A DNA stretch of 32,498 nt from Hassallia byssoidea VB512170 (GCF_000817785.2 NZ_JTCM02000072.1:1-32498); one strand, 5' to 3'. Positions 1 through 7,888 are shown, counted from the stretch's first letter. The notes: a model not told the origin generated them from the sequence alone. Made by a program: numbers and translations.

Positions 1-2160
1 TGAGTTAGGAACGATACTTGTAGGTTTGCCAGTGATGCGCGTATCGTTTGCTTCAAATACCGGATCGGCAAGTACAGCGAGGGTTTTGGGTGCGCTTAAA
101 CGTCCTTTTAAGTCAAGTCTATGGCTAGCGATCGCTGTGACGGAAGGTAAGTTGACTATTTCATGGTTGACTATTAGGGGTTGATAAACCTCTCCCCCAA
201 CCCCTCCCCTATGAGGGGAGGGGAGCAAGTCTTTCTCCCCCTTCCCTTGCAGGGAAGGGGGTTGGGGGGTTAGGTCATTTAATGCCGCAAAGGGAATCTT
301 CTGTAATTCCCCATCAGCAACAATGACTAAGCGCTTTTTGCCTAACTTGTCAGCTACAGGTGCAAGGATGAGTTTACTTAGTTTAGCAGCAGATAAAGCA
401 GATAAGGCTGTTAAGTCCCCTGCTGCGTTTTGTTGCAAGTTGCGTCTAAATTCCGTGGCTGCTTTCTCTATCTCTTTCCGTTTGGGGAGTTCGTAGGTGT
501 CGATGGAGTTGGGAGTTACAGCCCAAAGATAACTGTGTTCTTCACCTAAGGAATACTCTAACAGCAGGGTATCTTTATCGAGTTGTTGCTGAATTTGCGG
601 TAACTTTAGGGGTTGGGGATACTTTAGCGCTGCGTATTTCGGGCTATTCGTGCGGATTTTTGTTTGTAGTTCTTTCTGCTGAGTGAGGAGAGTTTCAAGT
701 TCTTTTTTAAGCAAAGCTGTTGCGGTTTCTGATTTGTTAGATGAATTTTGTAGTAGTTTTCCTATAGCTTCAATTTTTAATTGCAAGTCCTTTTCTTCTG
801 CTAATAGTTTGGGGTTAACATATGAGCGGATATTTGCTCTAGCTTCGGTTAATAGTTCAATTAAACCACGGGCGCGTGAGCTTTCGCTGATGTGCAGAGC
901 AATAGCGTTGTATCCTTTTGATGGCTCTTTTTTGTGCAGTTGCATCAACACGTTGATGTACAATTTGTAAACATCCTGTTGAGAGGCAAAGTAGGATGTT
1001 CGTAGGTCTTGGCTATCAACTTTAGTGCGTAAATCTTCGATAATATTTATTGCTGCTTGAATTTGGGTTAGTGCTTGTTGAAGGTTGCCTCTGTCGCGTT
1101 CTACATAAGCGATATTGCCAAGCGTGGTAGCTTCCTGTGCTTTATCGCCCACTTGCCGCGATAAGGGAAGTGACTGATTGAAGTAATTGAGGGCTTGTTG
1201 CTTGTCGCCTAAATTTGAGTAGACTTTGCCAATATTGTTGAGAGTGGTAGCTTCCCCCACCTTATCGCCCACTTGCCGCGATAAGGGTAGTGACTGATTG
1301 TAATAATTGAGGGCTTGTTGCTTGTCGCCTAAACTATCGTAGACACCGCCAATATTGTTGAGGGTGGTAGCTTCCCCCGCTTTATTGCCTACTTGCCGCC
1401 TTAAGGGAAGTGACTGATTGTAGTATTTGAGGGCTTGTTGCTTGTCGCCTAAACTATCGTAGACTAAGCCAATATTGTTGAGAGTGGTAGCTTCCCCCGC
1501 TTTATAGCCTACTTGCCGCATTAAGGGTAGTGACTGATTGTAATAGTTGAGGGCTTGTTGCTTCTCGCCTAAACTATTGTAGACTGCGCCAATATTGTTG
1601 AGGGTGGTAGCTTCCCCCGCTTTATCGCCCACTTGCCGCCTTAAGGGTAGTGATTGATTCAAGTATTTGAGGGCTTGTTGCTTCTCGCCTAAACTATCGT
1701 AGACTGCGCCAATACCCGTGAGGGTGGTAGCTTCCCCCGCTTTATCGCCTACTTGCCGCGTCAACGGTAGTGACTGATTGTAGTAGTTGAGGGCTTGTTG
1801 CTTCTCGCCTAAATTTGAGTAAACACCGCCAATATTGTTGAGGGTGACAGCTTCCCACTCCTTATCGCCTACTTGCCGCCACAAGGGTAGCGCTTGTTTC
1901 CATTTGTCAAGTGCCTGCCGCCGAGATTCTGCTGTGCCTTGCTTATACAGTTTAAATCCTTCATCAAAGAGGCGTTCAGCCGCAGCGCGAGTTGCTTGCT
2001 GGGAAGCAGTTCCTGGTTGCTGTGCTATCTGCACACTCGTGCTGCGAGTCGCTGCCACCGATGACAAAAAGACGGCACTGAGTAATAAAATTAAACTTCT
2101 TCGGGTAAAACTGGGTAGCAAGCACCAGAAAATCCGCCGAGACTTTACACCTTTGTTCAT
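1..2160 (-). CDS. TPR-CHAT domain protein, 5' part (runs off the window)
   Basis: This frame is open for 720 codons from an ATG at 2160 to the window edge, so the 3' end is missing. Residues 1-45 form a basic stretch and a hydrophobic segment (LILLLSAVFLSSVAA), a likely signal peptide. Residues 60-350 contain six to seven tetratricopeptide repeats of exactly 40 residues (NNIGxVYxxLGxKQQALxYY). A helical linker follows, then the start of a CHAT domain (RLVIVADGELQKIPFAALND, later LADPVFEAN). CHAT is a caspase-like peptidase fold. Its catalytic His and Cys would lie beyond position 1, so activity cannot be judged. In cyanobacteria such proteins are common and mostly uncharacterised; a role in protein-protein sensing is inference. 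Residues about 629-657 are encoded by GC-rich palindromic repeats and look like an added loop. Confidence 0.9.
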   Translation of the reverse strand, partial: MNKGVKSRRIFWCLLPSFTRRSLILLLSAVFLSSVAATRSTSVQIAQQPGTASQQATRAAAERLFDEGFKLYKQGTAESRRQALDKWKQALPLWRQVGDKEWEAVTLNNIGGVYSNLGEKQQALNYYNQSLPLTRQVGDKAGEATTLTGIGAVYDSLGEKQQALKYLNQSLPLRRQVGDKAGEATTLNNIGAVYNSLGEKQQALNYYNQSLPLMRQVGYKAGEATTLNNIGLVYDSLGDKQQALKYYNQSLPLRRQVGNKAGEATTLNNIGGVYDSLGDKQQALNYYNQSLPLSRQVGDKVGEATTLNNIGKVYSNLGDKQQALNYFNQSLPLSRQVGDKAQEATTLGNIAYVERDRGNLQQALTQIQAAINIIEDLRTKVDSQDLRTSYFASQQDVYKLYINVLMQLHKKEPSKGYNAIALHISESSRARGLIELLTEARANIRSYVNPKLLAEEKDLQLKIEAIGKLLQNSSNKSETATALLKKELETLLTQQKELQTKIRTNSPKYAALKYPQPLKLPQIQQQLDKDTLLLEYSLGEEHSYLWAVTPNSIDTYELPKRKEIEKAATEFRRNLQQNAAGDLTALSALSAAKLSKLILAPVADKLGKKRLVIVADGELQKIPFAALNDLTPQPPSLQGKGEKDLLPSPHRGGVGGEVYQPLIVNHEIVNLPSVTAIASHRLDLKGRLSAPKTLAVLADPVFEANDTRITGKPTSIVPNS
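201..261. repeat. Two GC-rich palindromes inside the CHAT gene
   Basis: Two perfect palindromes lie in tandem: CCCCTCCCCT-ATG-AGGGGAGGGG at 201-223 and CCCCCTTCCCT-TGC-AGGGAAGGGGG at 237-261. This style of 'cccaacccctcccc' repeat usually sits between genes in cyanobacteria. Here it lies in frame inside the CHAT domain, between IPFAALND and the motif QPLIVNHEIVNLP, and adds roughly 25-30 residues rich in Pro and Gly. Confidence 0.85.
1110..1890 (-). repeat. 120-bp tandem repeats encoding TPRs
   Basis: About six and a half units of exactly 120 bp (40 codons each) recur, with ACTTGCCGC anchors near 1151, 1271, 1391, 1511, 1631, 1751 and 1871. Unit-to-unit identity is very high at the DNA level, including silent positions, which suggests recent duplication or gene conversion within the TPR array. 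Confidence 0.9.
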
Positions 2161-2183
2161 TCTTCAGCCTCAACAAGTTATTC

Positions 2184-2217
2184 AGATCCCCGACTTCTCG
2201 CTCAAAGTCGGGGATCT
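2184..2217. repeat. 13-bp inverted repeat upstream of the CHAT gene
   Basis: AGATCCCCGACTT (2184-2196) is perfectly complementary to AAGTCGGGGATCT (2205-2217) with an 8-nt loop. It lies about 25 bp upstream of the CHAT start codon, so it would fall in that gene's leader or promoter. A near-identical hairpin occurs at 21177-21209, so this is a dispersed repeat family rather than a gene-specific signal. Confidence 0.8.
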
Positions 2218-2504
2218 ATTAGGTAAATGATTTGATTTACTTTAGAGATATCACTGAAGTTTCATTGTTATCTTACAGGCATTCTTAAATAGATATGCGA
2301 TCCGTTTCTGATTTTGTAACGATGTGGGGGATTTGACAGAACGCATTTTAAAATGCAGGGGGATGTATTAGACTTCTTGCAGAAGTCAGGGGAAAGGGGA
2401 AAGGGAAAAGGGGAGGCAGTGCGGTCTTGGGGTCTCCCCAAGTGGAGCACCTGCCGTGAAAGGGATAAGAAGAACATGTATTTATAGACTTTTGCAAGAG
2501 GTCT

Positions 2505-2735
2505 ATTGGCTTAACATTGCAATGTATTGGCTTAACATTGCAATGTATTGGCTTAACATTGCAATGTATTGGCTTAACATCACGATCTATTGGCTTAACA
2601 TCGCGATGTATTGGCTTAACATTGCAATGTATTGGCTTAACATTGCGATGTATTGGCTTAACATTGCGATGTGTTAACACAACATTGCGATGTGTTAACA
2701 CAACATTGCGATGTGTTAACACAACATTGCGATGC
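2505..2735. repeat. 11-copy 21-bp tandem array with palindromic core
   Basis: Eleven contiguous 21-bp units start at 2505, 2526, 2547, 2568, 2589, 2610, 2631, 2652, 2673, 2694 and 2715; a degenerate twelfth follows. Units 1-8 begin ATTGGCTTA and units 9-11 begin GTTAACACA. Units 1, 2, 3 and 6 carry the perfect palindrome ACATTGCAATGT, and unit 5 carries the alternative perfect palindrome ACATCGCGATGT. The later units have the intermediate ACATTGCGATGT. The last three units also create GTGTTAACAC palindromes at their junctions. A 21-bp period equals two helical turns of B-DNA. Confidence 0.95.
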
Positions 2736-2749
2736 ATTAACATAAGATT

Positions 2750-2780
2750 GTAGAGATGCCTATGCGCGGAACGTCTCTAC
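2750..2780. repeat. GTAGAGA...TCTCTAC hairpin repeat
   Basis: GTAGAGA at 2750-2756 pairs with TCTCTAC at 2774-2780. A related element (GTACAGACGCGA / TCGCGTCTCTAC) is at 11543-11572, so this is a dispersed palindromic repeat of the kind common between cyanobacterial genes. Confidence 0.65.
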
Positions 2781-3115
2781 CAAGGTTTTTGGTAAAATCA
2801 GGACGATCGCCTGCAACATATCAGCGACATCATCACCCCCAAACCGCACATATATAAAGCTTTGATTATTTCTCCAAACTTTTCCCACGCATGGAGATTT
2901 TTTTGCTAAAATTATAGTACAATTGTTCTAGTTTGAATCGACGACAAATGAGTAAAGGCGATCGTCATCCTCTTAATACCTCAGATTATTTTATAAAAAA
3001 ATCCTTGTTTTAACCACCCCTAGCCTATTGTCGGGTTCAAAATCTTTGAATTAAGAGCAGGGGTAAGGCTTCACCATCAAATAAAAAGCTCACACCTACC
3101 TAAATATTTAGTCTC

Positions 3116-3784
3116 ATGTTACTGAAGACACAAGAGAAAGGTGCAATTGCAACCAAAGTTGATCGGGCAATTGCTCAAACTTCGATTGAGCAATACGCTG
3201 AAGAAAACAAAAGCGTTGATGCGAAAAACTTCTACTTTCGAGCGCTGTCTGATGCCACCGAAACTATTCTACGTTATGCTTTCTTTTTAGCTGACTTGAA
3301 AAAGACGCACTCAAAAAGACAATATAAACAAATACTTTCACAGTATGGTTTTTCAGGTGAAGAGAAAAAATATCTGAAGGTAGCAGCAGCTTTTGAAAAG
3401 TTCTCTCCAGATAATTTAGCACCCATCGAACCAGCAACCATATTTTTACTAGCACAAAATAGCAATAAATACCAGCCAGTACTCGATCAATTGCTGGATT
3501 TAGCAGAAATTTCCCAACCTGCGGTACGCGAGTTAATTAAAAAGCACCGCACCCCCAAGCAAGCAAAACCGCAAAAACCCAGCATTTGGCGTCGCACGAA
3601 AAATGGCGCTAGATATTGTCAAATTCCGCCAATTCATGAAGTAGATGAAAGAACCGGAACCACGCTACAAAAAATGATGGATGAAGAGGGATTATTACCA
3701 CAACAAATCGTCGCGGAAGCTATAGCTTTACGTTTAGCATATCAGCAAGGGCGGATAAAATTCGTGGAAGAAGCTGCAAATTAA
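3116..3784 (+). CDS. Hypothetical protein, 222 residues
   Basis: I do not recognise this protein with confidence. It is hydrophilic, with no signal peptide or membrane segment. The middle (residues about 40-105, containing FYFRALSDATETILRYAFFL and EKKYLKVAAAFEKF) is predicted helical and faintly resembles DUF3102-type plasmid or phage proteins. A basic Pro/Lys-rich linker follows at 145-165 (KHRTPKQAKPQKPS). The C-terminal 55 residues contain a helix pair (TLQKMMDEEGLLPQQIVAEAIALRLAYQQG) like small DNA-binding or oligomerisation modules. The ATG at 3116 lacks an obvious Shine-Dalgarno sequence. A hairpin with a T-run at 3820 probably ends the transcript. A nucleic-acid-related role is only a guess. 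Confidence 0.75.
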   Translation: MLLKTQEKGAIATKVDRAIAQTSIEQYAEENKSVDAKNFYFRALSDATETILRYAFFLADLKKTHSKRQYKQILSQYGFSGEEKKYLKVAAAFEKFSPDNLAPIEPATIFLLAQNSNKYQPVLDQLLDLAEISQPAVRELIKKHRTPKQAKPQKPSIWRRTKNGARYCQIPPIHEVDERTGTTLQKMMDEEGLLPQQIVAEAIALRLAYQQGRIKFVEEAAN

Positions 3785-3819
3785 GTTTAATTTATTGCGG
3801 ATACAGCTTTGATAAATGT

Positions 3820-3852
3820 ATGGCGATCAACTTTGTGGCGATCGCCATTTTA
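3820..3852 (+). terminator. Rho-independent-like terminator after the 222-residue gene
   Basis: ATGGCGATC (3820-3828) pairs perfectly with GATCGCCAT (3840-3848) across an 11-nt loop, followed by TTTT. It lies 36 bp after the stop codon. The right arm is a HIP1 site. Confidence 0.6.
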
Positions 3853-3905
3853 CGTTTAATATTAAATTAGCAATTATTTTGTGAAATCAATCCTCTAAAG
3901 TAAAA

Positions 3906-4100
3906 ATGAATACAAAAGACCTTCTGCTGAGAGAAATTGAGCAAGTTCCAGAATTCCTTTTAACGGAAGTGCTTGATTTCCTGCAATTTCTCAAAGCTAA
4001 ACATTTAGAAGAAAATACACAGATAAGCATTCTCAGCGAATCTTCTTTAGCAAAAGACTGGTTGAAACCAGAGGAGGATGAAGCTTGGCAGGATTTGTAA
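3906..4100 (+). CDS. Antitoxin of a MazEF/PemK-type pair (DUF2281-like)
   Basis: This 64-residue acidic protein has the N-terminal pattern LLREIEQVPEFLLTEVLDFL, typical of small cyanobacterial antitoxins of the DUF2281 type, followed by a polar tail with SSLAKDWLKPEEDEAWQDL. The helical N-terminus would dimerise or bind DNA and the C-terminal tail would wrap the toxin; that division of labour is inferred from the family. It is directly followed by, and overlaps, the PemK-like toxin, which fixes its role. The pair probably represses its own promoter, but no operator is obvious upstream. Confidence 0.8.
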   Translation: MNTKDLLLREIEQVPEFLLTEVLDFLQFLKAKHLEENTQISILSESSLAKDWLKPEEDEAWQDL

Positions 4101-4417
4101 AAGCAGATGTTGTTATAGTTCCTTTTCCTTTTTCAGACCTAACACAAGCTAAAAGACGACCTGCACTGGTAGTTGCAGTATTACAGGGAAATGACCTTAT
4201 ACTTTGTCAAATCACAAGTCGCTTAGTTACAGATCAATATGCAATTTCTCTAGAAGTGGATGATTTTAGTGTTGGCAGTCTCCGCCAAAGTAGTAATATT
4301 AGACCAAATCGTTTATTTACAGCAGATAGACAAATTATTCTCTCTAAAGCAGGTCAAATTAAGCCGGAAAAACTGAATGAGGTGATTATCAAGATAGTAG
4401 AAATTTTCCAGCAATAG
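4085..4417 (+). CDS. MazF/PemK-family endoribonuclease toxin
   Basis: This 110-residue protein has the family signature near its start: DVVIVPFPFSDL, then the KRRPALVV motif at about residues 24-31. PemK/MazF toxins are sequence-specific mRNA interferases. The start is TTG at 4085 (protein begins MAGFVKAD), preceded by GAGGAGG at 4071-4077 with 7-nt spacing. No in-frame ATG lies upstream of the conserved region. The gene overlaps the antitoxin's last 16 bases, so the ribosome-binding site lies inside the antitoxin and translation is probably coupled. Length and motifs look intact. It ends 7 bp before the convergent cysA stop codon. Confidence 0.88.
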   Translation: MAGFVKADVVIVPFPFSDLTQAKRRPALVVAVLQGNDLILCQITSRLVTDQYAISLEVDDFSVGSLRQSSNIRPNRLFTADRQIILSKAGQIKPEKLNEVIIKIVEIFQQ

Positions 4418-4424
4418 TTGAGAG

Positions 4425-5441
4425 TTAAATCGAATAATAAAGCGGGAAAGATTTTGCATCCTTAGGCTTGACATACACTCGCTGTTGTGGTTCCAAGTTT
4501 AATTGGTCAAAGCGATCGCGTGTTAAATGCGCTGTCACCACTTGTCCATCATCTAAAGTTAATTCTACCTGAATTTCCCAACCCAAATGTATCAACCTGC
4601 TTACCCTAGCTGGTACAGTTGAACCGTTAGCATCCGTTTCTATAATTACATCTTGCGGACGTAAAAACATTTCTGGGTTTGCCGAATCAAATCCGTTACC
4701 TTGGAAAATCCGCGAAGAACTCGGCAACACATTCACAGGTCCAATAAAGCTCATCACAAACGCCGAAGCCGGATGATCGTAAATTTCTGCTGGTGTTCCT
4801 ACCTGTTCCACACGTCCTTTATTCATCACCACAATCTCATCGGAAACTTCCATCGCTTCTTCTTGGTCGTGAGTGACAAAAACTGTGGTAACATGAACTT
4901 CATCATGGAGGCGTCGTAACCATGCGCGTAAGTCTTTACGGACTTTAGCATCAAGTGCGCCAAAAGGTTCATCAAGTAGTAAAACGTTAGGTTCAACAGC
5001 TAGCGCTCGTGCCAATGCTACCCGTTGTCGTTGACCGCCAGAAAGTTGCGAAGGATAGCGATCGCCTAATCCGCTCAATTGCACCAACTCCAACAACTGC
5101 TCTACCCGCGCTTTAATTTTCGCTTTCGGTGCTTTGCGAAGCTCCAAACCAAAGCCAATATTTTTCCGCACAGTTAGATGCTTAAACAAAGCATAATGCT
5201 GAAATACAAACCCAATATTGCGATCTTGCACGCTTTGATACGTGGCATCCTTACCAGTGAGAAATATTTTACCACTATCCGGCATTTCCAAACCGGAAAT
5301 TAACCGCAGCAGCGTAGACTTTCCCGAACCCGACGGTCCAAGCAAAGCCACAAGAGAGCCACTTTTAATTTCCAGATTGACATCATCAACCGCTTTGAAA
5401 CTGCCAAATTGCTTGGATACGTTTTCAACTACAATGCCCAC
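4425..5441 (-). CDS. cysA: Sulfate/thiosulfate ABC transporter ATP-binding protein
   Basis: This is the cytoplasmic ATPase of a sulfate/molybdate-class importer. Seen in order: Walker [10 protein letters not shown], the Q-loop region FVFQHYALF, signature [15 protein letters not shown], Walker [13 protein letters not shown], the H-loop VTHDQEEA, and a C-terminal TOBE-like regulatory domain ([10 protein letters not shown] through [17 protein letters not shown]). The protein starts at GTG 5441 ([12 protein letters not shown]), which matches the usual CysA N-terminus and has AGAGG about 10 nt upstream; an ATG at 5468 would add nine atypical residues. No permease or binding-protein gene is adjacent, so the membrane partners must be encoded elsewhere. 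Substrate is inferred from similarity to CysA. Confidence 0.9.
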   Translation of the reverse strand: MGIVVENVSKQFGSFKAVDDVNLEIKSGSLVALLGPSGSGKSTLLRLISGLEMPDSGKIFLTGKDATYQSVQDRNIGFVFQHYALFKHLTVRKNIGFGLELRKAPKAKIKARVEQLLELVQLSGLGDRYPSQLSGGQRQRVALARALAVEPNVLLLDEPFGALDAKVRKDLRAWLRRLHDEVHVTTVFVTHDQEEAMEVSDEIVVMNKGRVEQVGTPAEIYDHPASAFVMSFIGPVNVLPSSSRIFQGNGFDSANPEMFLRPQDVIIETDANGSTVPARVSRLIHLGWEIQVELTLDDGQVVTAHLTRDRFDQLNLEPQQRVYVKPKDAKSFPLYYSI

Positions 5442-5546
5442 TGATTCTGCACCTCTGCAACTAATCAACCGTTCGCAGGTACGTTAACGGTGTTATATAC
5501 ATATATCACACACAGGTGCTTTTAGATTAATAAGATTGAAATTAGA

Positions 5547-5595
5547 TAGTGGTTAGTGGTTAGTGGTTAGTGGTTAATGGTTGTTGGTTAGTAGG
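5547..5595. repeat. Heptanucleotide STRR array (TAGTGGT)
   Basis: Seven consecutive heptamers are seen: TAGTGGT four times exactly, then TAATGGT, TGTTGGT and TAGTAGG. Such short tandemly repeated repetitive sequences are a hallmark of heterocystous cyanobacteria. GATAGTGGTTA at 5545-5555 has a perfect 11-bp inverted partner TAACCACTATC at 5650-5660, so the region could fold into a long hairpin between cysA and the Uma2 gene. Confidence 0.9.
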
Positions 5596-5748
5596 AGCTT
5601 TGTTGTTGGGAGCGTCAAAAATGCAACTACCAACGCTTCAACTATCAATTAACCACTATCCAATAACGTGAGAGCGTAAAATATGTGTGAAATTTTGACT
5701 AAGAGTAAACATCAGTCTGAGTAAAGCGGCAAGTCAAAAGACATCATT

Positions 5749-6471
5749 TTAATCAAGAGTATCAGGATCTATGCCAAGCGATCGCAATTGTTCCGCCATC
5801 TGTTGAGCGCGTTGTTGTGCGATTTCAGCTCGTTGTTCTGCTTGTTTAATTCGTTCTTGCGGTGTGGGATATCGTTTCAACTGCTCGTCATACCAATACA
5901 TCCATTCTCGCGTCACCCCGCAATAATTTCCCCGTTCGCAACCAATTCCTAAATTAATCTCCGGTAGCCAAACGGGGTTTCCTTCTTGCAATTCATACTT
6001 ACCATTAACTAACCGATGCACTTCCAAACGCGGTTTGCGGCGACGGCGAGAAGAATAAATTACATAATAAAGTACACCCAAAGCTGCATATTCATCTAAT
6101 TTGGTGCTGTATTCTTTGCGATAATTTTGAGAAACTACTTCTAGAACCAAAATAGGAATAACATTTTCATCCCACAGTACATAACTGGGGCGTAATTCTT
6201 CATCATAAACGCGCTCTACCCCTAAGCTGAGAAATCCATCTGGTACAATCGGCGGCTTATCGGGGTGATAATAAATACCCATATCTACGCCAAAAAACCA
6301 GTCCATGCGCTCTGACCAAAGTATCAGCAGTATTGCTTTCAACAACCCTGGTATTAATTCTTGCAGTTCGTTATCCACAGGTGTTTCGTCAGAATCGGGT
6401 AGTTCTTCGGCAGAGGGCAAGTACCTCGGCAGATTAAATAACATGGCTGGTTTTTTGTAAAACTCAAACAT
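5749..6471 (-). CDS. Uma2 family (DUF820) putative endonuclease
   Basis: Uma2 proteins have a PD-(D/E)xK-like restriction-endonuclease fold and are strongly expanded in cyanobacteria, with unknown function. Seen here: the N-terminal RYLPSAEELPDSDETPVDNE signature, the likely catalytic pieces PDGFLSLG and ILVLEVVS, and the motif YRKEYSTKLDEYAALGV typical of the family. The C-terminal 40 residues form a Glu/Gln/Arg-rich coiled coil ending LRSLGIDPDTLD, also common in the family. I chose ATG at 6471 (MFEFYKKP); a GTG at 6504 would extend it by 11 residues. The gene lies just downstream of the broken monooxygenase-like gene on the same strand. Confidence 0.85.
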   Translation of the reverse strand: MFEFYKKPAMLFNLPRYLPSAEELPDSDETPVDNELQELIPGLLKAILLILWSERMDWFFGVDMGIYYHPDKPPIVPDGFLSLGVERVYDEELRPSYVLWDENVIPILVLEVVSQNYRKEYSTKLDEYAALGVLYYVIYSSRRRRKPRLEVHRLVNGKYELQEGNPVWLPEINLGIGCERGNYCGVTREWMYWYDEQLKRYPTPQERIKQAEQRAEIAQQRAQQMAEQLRSLGIDPDTLD

Positions 6472-6509
6472 GATTATAACGATTTTCTCTTCTAGTAGAG
6501 GCACAGCTT

Positions 6510-6819
6510 TTAGGAATGGGGAAATTTCCGCACTTGATATTCACCTGCCTCCACAATAGGATAAGATTTTCCCATCGCTGCTGTGAACTTGAAAGCGATC
6601 GCCTCTAAATCAACTTTGGGTATAGCGTGCCAATGTTCGCGAGTTTCCCAATGAATTATCAGCACAACTTCTGTGGGATCGTTGGGGTTGATCCAAACCT
6701 ATGAAGCGATAAATCCTGGATACTTAGCCAGCGCTGCTGTCCATATTTCTGCATTATGTTTGAATAAATTTTTCTCGCAGTTTGGGCGGTATTTTCACCT
6801 TGAGTAGTTCGATAACCAC
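6510..6819 (-). pseudogene. Decayed cyanobacterial ABM-like protein (TIGR03792-like)
   Basis: Three reading frames together reconstruct one protein. The first piece is VVIELLKVKIPPKLREKFIQ from GTG 6819. The second is NAEIWTAALAKYPGFIAS, and the third is VWINPNDPTEVVLIIHWETR continuing to GEYQVRKFPHS and a stop at 6510. A one-base insertion in an A-run (6759-6761) breaks the frame after the first piece, and an in-frame TAG at 6699-6701, probably from CAG, breaks the second. The composite matches my memory of a roughly 100-residue cyanobacterial family in the antibiotic-biosynthesis-monooxygenase (dimeric alpha-beta barrel) superfamily. Two independent lesions argue for a real pseudogene rather than a sequencing error. 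Confidence 0.8.
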
Positions 6820-6961
6820 ACCTTTTATTCCTTGTATAATAGTGCAAATTTGCCAAAATAGAGCTGTAGGCTAAAATAGCGCTTGCTTTTTTGCATAGCT
6901 TTAATTACTTACACACAAAAGCAAGAATCGGCTCGTTTAAAAAAAGTAATAGGAAAAAAAT

Positions 6962-7285
6962 ATGGACAACAACAATTGGGTGCAACAATTATTAATGGTT
7001 GGTATTGGTACAACCTCTTTGGTAGCAGACAAACTCAAGCAAGTGGGCGATGATTTGGTCAAAGATGGCAAGCTGAATCCCGAACAAGCCAAAGCGGTAA
7101 TCGATGATATTGCACAGCAGTTAAAGTCCGAACAGGGCAACTTTGAAGGCAACATGCAACGGCAAATGCGAAATATGATGCAGGATTTGGGTGTTGCTCG
7201 CCAGTCAGAAGTGGACGAACTACGCGGTAGAATTGATCGTCTGGAGCGTCAAATTCGCGATTTAGAAAATAAGCTCTGGCGTTAG
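6962..7285 (+). CDS. Phasin-like coiled-coil protein
   Basis: This 107-residue helical protein begins DNNNWVQQLLMVGIGTTSLV, an amphipathic, weakly hydrophobic helix. It continues through KLKQVGDDLVKDGKLNPEQAKAV to a C-terminal leucine-rich coiled coil (SEVDELRGRIDRLERQIRDLE). This layout is typical of cyanobacterial phasin-family proteins, which coat polyhydroxyalkanoate granules, and of the similar PHA-granule regulator family. No PHA synthase gene is nearby, so the granule role is inference; a generic coiled-coil stress protein is the alternative. ATG 6962 has an AGGAAA-like site about 7 nt upstream. Confidence 0.65.
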   Translation: MDNNNWVQQLLMVGIGTTSLVADKLKQVGDDLVKDGKLNPEQAKAVIDDIAQQLKSEQGNFEGNMQRQMRNMMQDLGVARQSEVDELRGRIDRLERQIRDLENKLWR

Positions 7286-7366
7286 GATGCGCTTTCTGAT
7301 TTAAACTAAGTTTTGTCCTACTGGTAAACAATAATCCTAAACCACGTATGTAGGGAGGACTGATGA

Positions 7367-7888
7367 ATGAAAGCAATTTTACTTAGCGTGGGTTTCATGC
7401 TGGTCTGTGTAGTGGTTTTAGTATTGGCTCAAGTTGGCGGAAAACAAAATACATCTGTTGCTGAACCTTTAACTCAAACTACACCAGCGTCCACTACTGT
7501 AACTGAAAACAATACCCTGATAGCGAGCAAAACTATGGCTGATGAAAATGCCGTCACTACCCCCTCTGGATTGAAGTACGTCGAAATAGTAGAGGGGACT
7601 GGTGATACTCCTAAAACCGGACAAAAGGTGACAGTACACTACACCGGCACTTTAGAAGATGGTACAAAATTTGATAGTTCACGCGATCGCAACCGTCCCT
7701 TCGACTTTAAACTCGGTGTCGGACAAGTCATCAAAGGTTGGGACGAAGGACTTAGCACTATGAAAGTAGGCGGTCGTCGTAAATTAATCATCCCCCCAGA
7801 GTTAGGTTATGGTGCGCGTGGTGCTGGTGGTGTCATTCCACCTAACGCTACCCTGCTTTTTGATGTGGAATTGCTGAAGGTTGGGTAA
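7367..7888 (+). CDS. FKBP-type peptidyl-prolyl cis-trans isomerase, membrane-anchored or exported
   Basis: It catalyses cis-trans isomerisation of prolyl bonds in folding proteins. Residues 1-22 form a hydrophobic signal or anchor ([20 protein letters not shown]), followed by a Thr/Ser-rich linker to about residue 60. The FKBP domain then runs to the end: [65 protein letters not shown]. All the usual FK506-pocket motifs are present and the length is normal. It probably acts in the periplasm or thylakoid lumen. ATG 7367 has AGGGAGG at 7352-7358. The stop codon lies inside the first heptamer of an STRR array. Confidence 0.93.
   Translation: MKAILLSVGFMLVCVVVLVLAQVGGKQNTSVAEPLTQTTPASTTVTENNTLIASKTMADENAVTTPSGLKYVEIVEGTGDTPKTGQKVTVHYTGTLEDGTKFDSSRDRNRPFDFKLGVGQVIKGWDEGLSTMKVGGRRKLIIPPELGYGARGAGGVIPPNATLLFDVELLKVG

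Larger units (their letters stand above)
2161..3115. other. Repeat-rich intergenic region without a credible gene
   Basis: Nearly 1 kb between divergent genes. It contains the 13-bp hairpin at 2184-2217, a perfect 14-bp palindrome GCATTTTAAAATGC at 2343-2356, a small hairpin GACTTC-TTGCA-GAAGTC at 2371-2387, a purine-rich stretch at 2388-2415, another hairpin at 2485-2505, the 21-bp array at 2505-2735 and a hairpin at 2750-2780. The region 2781-3115 is AT-rich with no clear signal. Open frames through the 21-bp array exist in several frames on both strands only because 21 is a multiple of three. Confidence 0.7.

Noticed and set aside
2505-2735. CRISPR array
   Set aside because: Units are contiguous with no unique spacers, and no cas genes are present.
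2348-2753. Open frames on both strands through the 21-bp array (heptapeptide-repeat proteins)
   Set aside because: A repeat unit of 21 bp keeps any stop-free frame open; several frames on both strands are open at once, none has a ribosome-binding site, and the DNA palindromes explain the pattern better.
5442-5468. ATG 5468 as the cysA start
   Set aside because: The nine extra residues do not resemble CysA N-termini, and GTG 5441 has a Shine-Dalgarno and the expected start of the domain. Kept as an alternative.
5469-5540. NtcA-type site (GTAN8TAC) upstream of cysA
   Set aside because: The AT-rich partial palindrome near 5492-5514 does not fit the GTA-N8-TAC spacing.
6659-6856. 65-codon leftward frame
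   Set aside because: It reads through the decayed ABM-like gene in a wrong frame; the conserved residues appear only when frames are combined.
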